10,419 bases of DNA from Actinomycetes bacterium (GTDB lineage: Bacteria; Actinomycetota; Acidimicrobiia; Acidimicrobiales; Bog-793): NCBI GenBank assembly GCA_021785095.1, contig JAJYGM010000003.1, positions 1 to 10,419 of the forward strand. Direction: 5' to 3'. A program made the position numbers and the translations under genes. Every line of letters begins with the position of its first letter. The stretch's first letter is position 1. Shown piece after piece: positions 1 to 5,549 of this stretch. The notes under the pieces are model-generated. The model saw only the letters and a list, made by a program, of their open reading frames with translations, was not told the origin of the DNA and made no database searches.

Positions 1-281
1 ATGCCTTGGTCTGCCCCGGCCCTTCGGGCCCGCATCCGGGTTCCGGTCGCCACCAGGTTGGCGGCGGTGCGGAGGGAGACCCTCGATGCCCCTGGGGCGT
101 CATCGAGGAGGGCCGCCACGAGGTCGTCGCCCCGGTTTCGACGGAACTCAGAAGGGAACGCCGCCAGCAGACGCCAGCACTGGCGCTCGTAGGTCCTAGC
201 AGCGCGCCGCGTAGCTGTGGTCTTTGCATCTGGGTCGTCGCCCCCGATCTCGCCGATGTGGGCCGGGTCTTCGGGGATCAC
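1..281 (-). CDS. PadR-partner protein, N-terminal part (runs off the left edge)
   Basis: The frame is open from a GTG at 281 down to base 1, giving 93 codons without a stop. The GTG shares the sequence GTGA with the padR stop, a 4-nt overlap that implies translational coupling. The N-terminus (residues 1-25) is polar and acidic. Then comes RQCWRLLAAFPSEFRRNRG followed by DDLVAALLDDAP and SLRTAANLV. This Arg-rich segment with an aromatic-Pro-x-x-(F/Y)-R core, then an acidic LLD helix, resembles the short cytoplasmic prefix often seen in genes directly downstream of PadR regulators in actinobacteria, which usually continues into membrane helices. No membrane segment is reached before the edge, so the membrane part is inference. 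The gene is probably co-regulated by the PadR protein. The function is unknown; I recognise the gene pairing better than any activity. Confidence 0.72.
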   Translation of the reverse strand, partial: MIPEDPAHIGEIGGDDPDAKTTATRRAARTYERQCWRLLAAFPSEFRRNRGDDLVAALLDDAPGASRVSLRTAANLVATGTRMRARRAGADQG

Positions 282-610
282 AGCACCCACCCCTGTTCCC
301 GGGGACCCGGGCCGGCGAGGCGCTCCCGCGCGCAGCGGACATTTGCCGCCATCCGCTCTGTCTCCGCGGCGAGCGCTGTCTTGCCGTCGGCTGTCAAGCG
401 GAAGTAGCGCCGCACCCGACCCTGTTCTAGCGCCTCGCCATCTGGGGCGACGAGCCCGTCAGCCTCTAGGCGATCGAGGGCGCCGTAGACGGTGCCCGGA
501 CGTAGCCGCACCCGACCGCCCGACAGCGACTCCACCGTGAGCATCACCCCGTAGCCGTGCAGCCGCTCAGCCGCGAGTGCAGTCAAGATGAGGAACGTCG
601 GTTCGCGCAT
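278..610 (-). CDS. PadR family transcriptional regulator
   Basis: A 110-residue protein from the ATG at 610. It matches the PadR N-terminal winged-helix domain: MREPTFLILTALA (helix 1), LHGYGV, then RPGTVYGALDRLEADGLV (recognition helix region) and the wing RVRRYFRLTADGK, followed by a short C-terminal helix used for dimerisation in small PadR proteins. PadR proteins are small dimeric repressors released by ligands or stress signals. The frame also allows an ATG at 628 and a GTG at 625. The -10 element ends at 632, so the ATG at 628 lies upstream of the likely +1; either a leaderless GTG at 625 or the ATG at 610 fits better, and homologues commonly begin at MREP. The stop overlaps the start of the next gene, which it probably represses together with itself. 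The ligand cannot be inferred. Confidence 0.9.
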   Translation of the reverse strand: MREPTFLILTALAAERLHGYGVMLTVESLSGGRVRLRPGTVYGALDRLEADGLVAPDGEALEQGRVRRYFRLTADGKTALAAETERMAANVRCARERLAGPGPREQGWVL

Positions 611-631
611 CGCCCCGTCTGGCACCATCCC

Positions 632-661
632 ATACTAACTGCACGGATATATCGGTGACAA
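632..661 (-). promoter_or_regulatory. padR promoter with palindromic operator in the spacer
   Basis: Read on the minus strand, TTGTCA (661-656, five of six to the -35 consensus) is followed by an 18-bp spacer and TAGTAT (637-632, four of six to the -10 consensus). The spacer and the end of the -35 carry the 16-bp imperfect palindrome CACGGATATATCGGTG (642-657, plus strand); only the fourth pair fails and the core GATATATC is perfect. PadR proteins usually autoregulate by binding AT-containing palindromes over their own promoter, so this is the expected place for the operator. The predicted +1 is near 625, inside the longest form of the reading frame. Confidence 0.6.
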
Positions 662-982
662 GAGTATTCAGGCGGACATCGGGCAGCGGGCATCGGGCCG
701 CGTTGGGTCGTCGCCGACGAGACTGGCTGAGGTGAGGTGACCTGAGCCACCGCCTCGACCATTCGCGGGCCCAGAGCTTGTCGCGCAGCATCGAGCTGAG
801 CGCTGCGGGTCGGCTTGCTGTGCTGGCGTGGCGAAGGTTCCGCCGTCTTCCAATATGACAGCGTGGAGGGTCTCGATACGCTCGACGTCGCGGTGCTGGT
901 CGCCGTCGGAACTGGAACTCTCGTCGTGGCCGAGCCGACGACGGCCGGGAGATCGGTGAGTCGGTTGGTCGCGCTCTGGCGC
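662..982. other. Gene-free stretch between padR promoter and propeller gene
   Basis: About 320 bases lie upstream of the padR promoter and downstream of the minus-strand propeller gene. Several frames are open on both strands, but none shows a recognisable family motif or a convincing ribosome binding site, and they overlap each other as expected for high GC. I see no clear terminator; the hairpins near 932-943 have stems of only 4-5 bp and no T tract. It may be decayed sequence. Confidence 0.4.
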
Positions 983-2182
983 TCAGAGCTGGATGCGCAA
1001 GAGCTTGGTGTACGCGCCACCACCGGCGCCGGTCACGTCATCGAGGAGGTAGAGGTTGCCGCCGGCGATGACGCCCTGCCCGACTCCGAGGTCCTGGGAC
1101 TGGCAGTCGAAGCCCCGTCCCGCCGATCCCGGCGGAAGTGTCGCCACGACGCGCTGGCGACCGGTGTCCGGATTTATAGCGACGACCACGGGCTGTCTCG
1201 TGCAGTTCGTACCGGTGTCCGCGTTCGGGCCAACTCCTCGCGGCAGCTGCGACGCGACGGTCCAGAGCCCTTCGGCCTTGTCACCGACAACGCTGACGCC
1301 GAAGGGAAGGACCGTTCTTGTGTGGAAGACCCGTCGAGCCTTCGGTCCGTCGAAACGCCAGATCGTCTGGGTTAGCTGGCCGCCTGGCGTCGATATCGTC
1401 GCGACGTCGTCCCAGAGCGTGTGTCCCGAGGCGACCATCCAGAAGGTCGCGTGCCCGCCGGTGAAGACGATCGTCGCCACGTTCGAGCCGACGGCGATGT
1501 GGTAGATGGGCGAGCCGGCAAGATCCGGCGCGTAGCCACCGTTCGTGGCGACGCCCATCCAGAGCCCGTCGGCGTCGGTGGCAAGTATCGGGCGGTCGAG
1601 GCCCCCTGGGATCGGGATCGTGTTGTCAACCTTGCCGGTGCGCTCCGATACACGCACGACCTCCGAGCCTCTCGTCGTCGCCGCGTCGAACAGCCAGAGC
1701 GAGCCGTCGCCGACGATCACCTGCAGGTGGGTGTCCGACGCGTCGGACCACGTCATCACGACCGGCCCGAGGATGATCCGCGACGTTCTTTTGTCCAGGT
1801 GGGCGATGCGCGCTGTCGCGTGATTGGTGTAGGTCGCGGACTCGACTACAAAGAACGGCGACTTGCTGCCCCCCTCCCGACAGGAGGAGACTTCGAACCC
1901 GCTGAGGCGCAGTGTCGCCCTGTCGACCGCTGCCGAGACGCACCTCGCGCTGGGAGACGGGTTCGTGTCCGCGGAAGGGACGTCGAGGCCGCTGATCCTA
2001 AGGGACGAACCCGTCCTGCTGATGGCGAGGAAGCTGTAGCGCACGGGGAGGTTGACCGAGCTGAGACGGGGTCGAGGCGTCGGCAGCGGCCCTGCAAGAG
2101 CGGCGACTCCCGCGTCGAGCGCGCCGACCCCGATGCCAATCACACCGAGAACAGCAGCGACCAGGACCATGATGCCCCTCAC
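983..2182 (-). CDS. Exported or membrane-anchored propeller-like protein, unknown function
   Basis: A 399-residue protein from the GTG at 2182. An ATG four codons later (2170) has AGGGG 4 nt upstream and is an equally good start (395 residues). The N-terminus is one hydrophobic segment (about residues 5-30, MVLVAAVLGVIGIGVGALD onward) followed by a Pro-rich stretch, so it is exported or held by an N-terminal anchor. The rest is beta-rich, with repeated Gly-x-Leu-Trp motifs (DGSLWLFDAAT, ADGLWMGVA, AEGLWTVAS) and strand-turn phrases such as VAINPDTGRQRVV, typical of PQQ-like or YVTN-type beta-propellers. Four Cys in the exported part (in ARCVS, SSCRE, TNCTR and FDCQS) could form disulfides. 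No catalytic motif is visible. It follows a 51-codon ORF by 10 nt and probably shares its transcript. It resembles the divergent lipoprotein at 2780-3940 in its blade phrases. Confidence 0.72.
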   Translation of the reverse strand: MRGIMVLVAAVLGVIGIGVGALDAGVAALAGPLPTPRPRLSSVNLPVRYSFLAISRTGSSLRISGLDVPSADTNPSPSARCVSAAVDRATLRLSGFEVSSCREGGSKSPFFVVESATYTNHATARIAHLDKRTSRIILGPVVMTWSDASDTHLQVIVGDGSLWLFDAATTRGSEVVRVSERTGKVDNTIPIPGGLDRPILATDADGLWMGVATNGGYAPDLAGSPIYHIAVGSNVATIVFTGGHATFWMVASGHTLWDDVATISTPGGQLTQTIWRFDGPKARRVFHTRTVLPFGVSVVGDKAEGLWTVASQLPRGVGPNADTGTNCTRQPVVVAINPDTGRQRVVATLPPGSAGRGFDCQSQDLGVGQGVIAGGNLYLLDDVTGAGGGAYTKLLRIQL

Positions 2183-2192
2183 TCAGCAGAGT

Positions 2193-2348
2193 CTATTGCC
2201 CGGGATCGGAGCCGTCCGCTCGTGGCGCGTGACCGCGCGTCCCGATAAGAGCGACGGTGCAGCAGCCCGCCTGCACGAGGTCGAGCCACTCGCGGGCGAG
2301 TTTCATCCCACACGGGGTGCTGGTAACAAAGCTGTCACCAGCTTCCAT
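2193..2348 (-). CDS. Small ORF (51 aa) with strong ribosome binding site, possible leader peptide
   Basis: A 51-residue frame starts at the ATG at 2348. It is preceded by AAAAGGAGGG (2365-2356) at a spacing of 7 nt, one of the best Shine-Dalgarno sequences in the window. The protein starts MEAGDSFVTSTPCGMKLARE, contains a Cys pair (QAGCCTVALIG) and ends polar; I recognise no family, signal peptide or membrane segment. The stop is 10 nt before the start of the propeller gene on the same strand, so it may act as a translated leader or be cotranscribed with it. The case for a real gene rests on the ribosome binding site and spacing, not on homology, and the ORF could be chance. Confidence 0.4.
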   Translation of the reverse strand: MEAGDSFVTSTPCGMKLAREWLDLVQAGCCTVALIGTRGHAPRADGSDPGQ

Positions 2349-2380
2349 CCCTCGGCCCTCCTTTTCGGGGATGACCGAAA
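2349..2380 (-). promoter_or_regulatory. Ribosome binding site next to a hairpin with two possible folds
   Basis: On the minus-strand RNA a 6-bp stem (TTTCGG with CCGAAA, plus-strand arms 2363-2368 and 2375-2380, loop of six) lies directly against the AGGAGGG of the small ORF. The loop region also contains TCATCCC, which can pair over 7 bp (one G-U) with GGGATGG at the start codon. The two pairings exclude each other: the first leaves the start codon free, the second covers it and puts the Shine-Dalgarno sequence in the loop. This is a pencil-and-paper fold only. Confidence 0.3.
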
Positions 2381-2404
2381 TACGCCTGAAACCCGCCACA
2401 GAGA

Positions 2405-2416
2405 TCGCACGTGCGA
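2405..2416. promoter_or_regulatory. Perfect 12-bp palindrome, possible operator
   Basis: TCGCACGTGCGA is a perfect palindrome with a CACGTG core. It lies about 57 bp upstream of the small ORF start and in the space between divergent genes, where a dimeric regulator could act on either direction. I see no convincing -35/-10 pair beside it, and a 12-bp GC-rich palindrome can occur by chance. Confidence 0.25.
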
Positions 2417-2779
2417 CGCGCGGACGAGTACGGCTCAGCTGGCCGGATCAAACCCGGTGACCGCGGCGGCGGTTGTCAGCAAACGAACGCTTTCTGCACA
2501 ACACTGGTGTGACCTTCAGCGGTAAGACGAGCCAGCGCAAGTCAAACCCGCGGTCCGCCTGACCCCTGAGCTTTCGCCGGTTCGCTGTCGGCGGCGCCTG
2601 AAGGATCGTTCTGTGAACCCGGGAGCCGAAGCCGGTGAGCTGTGCAAGGACTGACGCAGTTCGAGCGTCATTGTCGCACGATGGCATCGCTACGAACCAG
2701 AGCCAACGGCACCGGGTCCGCCGCCTGCGATCACGGCGGATGGTGCCGCTGTGCGAAGAGGTGGGGGAGCTCGGCCGGG
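2417..2779. other. Gene-free divergent spacer upstream of the lipoprotein gene
   Basis: About 360 bases without a supported gene separate the minus-strand unit from the plus-strand lipoprotein. The lipoprotein frame is open back to a GTG at 2642, but that extension would bury the signal peptide. A stretch near 2440-2480 reads weakly like part of a tRNA (a CTCAGCTGG-like piece and an arm CCGG with a 7-base loop), but no cloverleaf can be drawn. No promoter could be assigned with confidence. Confidence 0.35.
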
Positions 2780-3940
2780 ATGAGATGGGTGATCACTGCC
2801 GCGGTCGTCGCTGTCGTACTGGCGGGCTGCACCACGACGCGAAGGACGACCTCGGCGCCAACGTCTCCGGGGTCCCGCGGTTCCACGCCGGCGTCGAGCA
2901 CGCGAATAGGCGTGTCGGCGACCTCGCCGCCAACCGTCGTCTCGTCTGCTCCAGGGCACTTGGCGTGGAGCCATGTGGTCGAGCCCGAGGTAGCAGACAC
3001 TGCGGTGGGGCTCTTTCTTGATTGGCTGGTGTCGCGACCAGGCTTGGCACCCATCGTGACCAAGCTCGCCCGAGTCAATCGAAGCGACGGCCATATCGAA
3101 GCCGTGCGGCAGTTTGACGGTGCGTTCTCCTTCGCGCTGGCAACAGCCGGCTCGCTGTGGGTGACCACGAGCTCTCCAGGGTTCCTTCCTCGCGCCCCAG
3201 GGTTGCTGTGGCGTCTCGACCCGAAGACGCTCGAGGTTCGGAGCCGGCTTCGCCTACCGTCCGCTGCCTTCGGTGCCTTCGGCGCGTCCTTGGCCGTGGC
3301 CGCCGGAAACCTCTGGGTGGCCGCAGGGGCCCGGTTAGAGCGTGTGTCGTTGCCTTCCGGCCACGTCACCGCCAGCGTCTCAATACGCGATGCGACGTCA
3401 TCGTCGGTGGCAGCAAACGCGGCGGGCACCGTGCTCGTCGTCGGCGAAGCCGTCGGCGGCGGGACCGGCACCATCGAGCGGCGGAACCCGACCACTGGAG
3501 CCCTTCTCGCCACCAGCGCCCCACTCGGCGGCGTGTCCACACCTGTGGTCGGTGGCGTGATCGACGGCACGGCCTGGGTCTCTGAGGCCACCGGCATGAT
3601 GGGCTACGTGCAGCAGTATCGGTTGGCACCGCTGGCGCCGATCGAGCCGACCTGCCACGAAGGTTCGAGCACCAGGACCTGTGTGACCGGCACCAACGGC
3701 ATCGAGGCCCGCGTGGTCGGCGACCTCGTGTGGCTCACCCAATCCGCAGGGGGTCCCACCAGGAACGCGTGTGTCGACCCGGCCACCGGTGACATCTTGG
3801 CTCCGATCGTCCTCTCCGGGGCCAACGACGAGGTGCTGGCTATCGGACCCCACCACCTCTTCATCGCCTCCCCGGCCCAACCGGGAAACAACCAGATCGT
3901 CACCGAAGAACCGATTCCCGCCGCTTGCCACGCCGCATGA
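2780..3940 (+). CDS. Propeller-like lipoprotein, unknown function
   Basis: A 386-residue protein from the ATG at 2780. That start is chosen because it gives a textbook lipoprotein signal: MRWVITAAVVAVVLAGCTTT, with lipobox LAGC and the lipidated Cys at residue 17. GGGGGAG lies 10 nt upstream. Upstream starts at 2642 and 2681 would put 33-46 polar residues before it. After a Ser/Thr/Pro-rich linker (about residues 18-55), the chain shows blade-like phrases: GSLWVTTSS, LLWRLDPKTLEVRSRLRLPS, GNLWVAAGARLERVSLPSG, IERRNPTTGALLATSAPLGG, GTAWVSEATG, DLVWLTQSAGG and CVDPATGDIL. These are typical of an extracytoplasmic beta-propeller, an inference from pattern. Four further Cys (TCHEG, RTCVTG, RNACVDP and AACHAA) could form two disulfides. 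No enzymatic motif is visible, so a binding or sensing role is only a guess. It diverges from the related propeller protein at 983-2182. Confidence 0.8.
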   Translation: MRWVITAAVVAVVLAGCTTTRRTTSAPTSPGSRGSTPASSTRIGVSATSPPTVVSSAPGHLAWSHVVEPEVADTAVGLFLDWLVSRPGLAPIVTKLARVNRSDGHIEAVRQFDGAFSFALATAGSLWVTTSSPGFLPRAPGLLWRLDPKTLEVRSRLRLPSAAFGAFGASLAVAAGNLWVAAGARLERVSLPSGHVTASVSIRDATSSSVAANAAGTVLVVGEAVGGGTGTIERRNPTTGALLATSAPLGGVSTPVVGGVIDGTAWVSEATGMMGYVQQYRLAPLAPIEPTCHEGSSTRTCVTGTNGIEARVVGDLVWLTQSAGGPTRNACVDPATGDILAPIVLSGANDEVLAIGPHHLFIASPAQPGNNQIVTEEPIPAACHAA

Positions 3941-4077
3941 CCTTGTCTCCACACTCCGCCGCTGCAGGTGGGAGCATCGTGCTCGGGCCGAAGTAAACAG
4001 AACGACCGCCGAAGCCAACCGAGAACCCCCTGATCAAAAGAAAGTGGATCTCTCGGCCTCATCGCTTGAAGTTCGGT

Positions 4078-5091
4078 CTAGCAGGACCCCAAGATGACGC
4101 GGACGAATGACCCGGCGCCCTTCCTCACCTCGGTGACGGAGTTGCCGTCGGCGTTCGCCACGAAGAGGTCCTGCTTCCACAATGCGAAGGCGTCCAGGCC
4201 GTTGAACTTGTAGGAAGAGCCAGATATGACGCGCACAAGCGACCCGGCGCCCTTCCTCACCTCGGTGATCGAGCCAAGACTCCCTACGTAGAGGTCGCGC
4301 CCGCTCACGGCCAGGGCGTCTGGGTAGTTGAGCTTGTACGAGGAGCCCGTCATGATGCGGACGAGTGCCCCGGTGGACGCGCTCACTTCGGTGACCGAAT
4401 CGCCATTGAGATCCGCCACAAGGAGGTCAGACCCGCTCACTGCCAAGGAGATCGGGCCGTTGAACGTGTACGAAGAGCCAGATATGACGCGCACAAGCGA
4501 CCCGGTGGCAGTCTTTGCTTCGGTGATCGAGCCAAGGAGGTTCGCTGCGGCGTTCCCGTAGTTCGCTACAAGGAGGTCCCCCTTGCTCACGGCGAGCGCG
4601 TCCGGACCGTTGAACTTGTAGGAGGAACCGGTGATCACGCGGACGAGTGCCCCGGTGGTGGTCCTCACCTCGGTGACGGAGTTGCCCTTGGCGTTCGCCA
4701 CCAAGAGGTCTGGCCCGCTCACGGCCAGCGCGTCCGGGTTGTCAAACTTGTACGAGGAGCCCAAGATGACGCGGACGAGTGCCCCGGTGGACGCGCTCAC
4801 TTCGGTGACCGAATCGCCATTGAGATCCGCCACAAAGAGGTCTGACCCGCTCACCGCCAGGGCTTGTGGTCCGTCGAAGCGGTTAACCGGACAACCTGAG
4901 TCCCTGTAAGTCGCTGAAGAGCGAGAGGAGATATGTGAGGAGGAGACCAGGGTAGTCGGCTTCGTTGCGTGCGACGCCGACGACGATTCATTGACGTGCG
5001 CCACAGCTGCGCCGGCAGGCACCACCCACGCGGGAGAAGCCAGCGCGGCGACAAGCAGCAGCCCACCAAGTACGCCTCGACAGCAACCCAC
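4078..5091 (-). CDS. Secreted six-repeat beta-propeller-like protein
   Basis: A 337-residue protein from the GTG at 5091, which has GGGAGGA (5107-5101) at 9-nt spacing. This start gives a clean Sec signal (GVLGGLLLVAALASPAW, then AGAAVA, probable cleavage after residue 31). Longer frames to 5298 lack such a site and would bury the signal. After a Ser-rich linker (32-71), six repeats fill the chain exactly to its end: residues 72-115, 116-159, 160-209, 210-253, 254-295 and 296-337. The consensus is FNGPDALAVSGSDLLVAN, then GNSVTEV, then TGALVRVI, then GSSYK. This resembles NHL/YVTN-type propeller blades, which suggests a six-bladed propeller. The third repeat carries a 6-residue insert. The mature protein has only two Cys, residue 67 just before repeat 1 and residue 337, the last. 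No catalytic residues are evident; a surface or binding role is plausible but unproven. Confidence 0.82.
   Translation of the reverse strand: MGCCRGVLGGLLLVAALASPAWVVPAGAAVAHVNESSSASHATKPTTLVSSSHISSRSSATYRDSGCPVNRFDGPQALAVSGSDLFVADLNGDSVTEVSASTGALVRVILGSSYKFDNPDALAVSGPDLLVANAKGNSVTEVRTTTGALVRVITGSSYKFNGPDALAVSKGDLLVANYGNAAANLLGSITEAKTATGSLVRVISGSSYTFNGPISLAVSGSDLLVADLNGDSVTEVSASTGALVRIMTGSSYKLNYPDALAVSGRDLYVGSLGSITEVRKGAGSLVRVISGSSYKFNGLDAFALWKQDLFVANADGNSVTEVRKGAGSFVRVILGSC
4081..4878 (-). repeat. Six tandem in-frame repeats of 126-150 bp coding propeller blades
   Basis: Six consecutive repeats with a basic period of 132 bp (44 codons) make up the 3' four-fifths of the gene. Repeats 1 and 4 share a 65-bp exact match (4771-4835 and 4357-4421), and repeats 5 and 6 share the coding for EVRKGAGS. 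Repeats 3 and 5 share a stretch around GAAGAGCCAGATATGACGCG (near 4214 and 4471). The array begins 40 residues after the signal cleavage site and ends with the stop codon. High DNA identity, not just protein identity, points to recent duplication or gene conversion. Confidence 0.85.
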
Positions 5092-5126
5092 GCCCGACTC
5101 TCCTCCCGTACGCAGAACTCCCGATG

Positions 5127-5159
5127 TCTCATAGACGCAGGTGGAGCGCCGAACGTTCC
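5127..5159 (-). promoter_or_regulatory. Candidate ECF-sigma promoter for the repeat protein
   Basis: On the minus strand GGAAC (5159-5155) and CGTC (5137-5134) are separated by 17 bp. This matches the general layout of ECF sigma-factor promoters (a GGAAC-type -35 with a CGTC-type -10 at 16-17 bp). The +1 would fall near 5127, leaving a 36-nt leader with the Shine-Dalgarno sequence at 5107-5101 before the GTG at 5091. It overlaps the 8-bp palindrome GAACGTTC. If correct, the protein is induced by envelope or similar stress. The motif is short, so chance is a real alternative. Confidence 0.4.
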
Positions 5160-5516
5160 ATCCCGCGTCCCACGGACGACCACCCGTCAGCACAGAGTCG
5201 GCGATCTCGCGCATCCTGGCACGCACAGATCTACACGCTAGAACGACGGCCCCCACAGCCCGACAGCAGCGCCCAATGGCACGTGCGGCCGCGAGCAAAG
5301 GAGGCGCTCGCTACGGCCAGGAAGATGGCCGCTCCGGGACTCTGCACAACCAACGAGCGTCCGAGTCTGCGTCTTAGCCGTCTTGCCTTTGGCGATCCAG
5401 GCCGCGCTCCATCGCTGCATCACAGGGCATGTGGCATCTTCGCGGGCAGGCGGGCACAGACTCCGGGTCCGAGCACGACGATCAAGATATCGCGAGCTCC
5501 GGCACTGACGAATCAT
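5160..5516. other. Gene-free stretch between the repeat protein and vapB
   Basis: About 357 bases without a supported gene. Open frames on both strands lack family motifs and usable ribosome binding sites. The stretch contains the paired hairpins at 5291-5331 listed separately. I see no insertion-sequence ends or attachment site. Confidence 0.4.
5291..5331. ncRNA. Candidate structured RNA: two adjacent perfect hairpins
   Basis: Hairpin 1 is GCGAGC (5291-5296), loop AAAGGAGGC, GCTCGC (5306-5311). Hairpin 2 is CGGCCA (5314-5319), loop GGAAGA, TGGCCG (5326-5331). Both stems are perfect 6-bp pairs and the hairpins are 2 nt apart. The plus-strand loop exposes AAAGGAGG, a consensus Shine-Dalgarno sequence with no start codon within 20 nt. 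On the minus strand the same loop exposes CCTCCTTT, identical to the 16S anti-Shine-Dalgarno tail. A small RNA is possible on either strand. No promoter or terminator is assigned. Confidence 0.22.
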
Positions 5517-5549
5517 GATGCGATGATGCATGGATGCTAGAATCTCGTC
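5517..5549 (+). promoter_or_regulatory. vapBC promoter with three 8-bp direct repeats (probable operator)
   Basis: Three consecutive octamers GATGCGAT, GATGCATG and GATGCTAG occupy 5517-5540, so the pentamer GATGC recurs with an exact 8-bp period. The last copy overlaps an extended -10, TG-C-TAGAAT (5535-5543). The +1 expected about 7 nt further falls on the GTG start of vapB at 5550, so the message is probably leaderless. Ribbon-helix-helix antitoxins characteristically repress their own operons by binding short tandem or inverted boxes side by side. No clear -35 is present, as is common with extended -10 promoters. Confidence 0.55.

Noticed and set aside
583..1375. Overlapping open frames on both strands (for example 815-1375 plus and 583-1023 minus)
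   Set aside because: They overlap better-supported genes or each other, lack family motifs and ribosome binding sites, and fit high-GC shadow frames.
2425..2480. tRNA-like or tRNA-remnant sequence
   Set aside because: A D-arm-like piece and a 4-bp stem with a 7-base loop are present, but the loop is not TTCRA-type, and no acceptor or anticodon arm can be paired.
1421..2525. Long plus-strand frames opposite the propeller gene
   Set aside because: Their composition is Arg/Asp/Pro-rich with no recognisable domain, as expected from the antisense of a GC-rich coding region; the minus frame has the signal segment and blade motifs.
3972..3984. Terminator hairpin GAGCA-TCG-TGCTC between convergent genes
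   Set aside because: The stem is only 5 bp and there is no T tract on either strand, so it is too weak to annotate.
4081..4878. CRISPR array
   Set aside because: The repeats are in-frame, about 132 bp long and contiguous, with no short repeat-unique spacer pattern; they encode protein blades.
5092..5298. Longer start (5298) for the repeat protein
   Set aside because: The extra 69 residues would bury the signal peptide and lie upstream of the candidate promoter; the GTG at 5091 has a good Shine-Dalgarno sequence and signal sequence.
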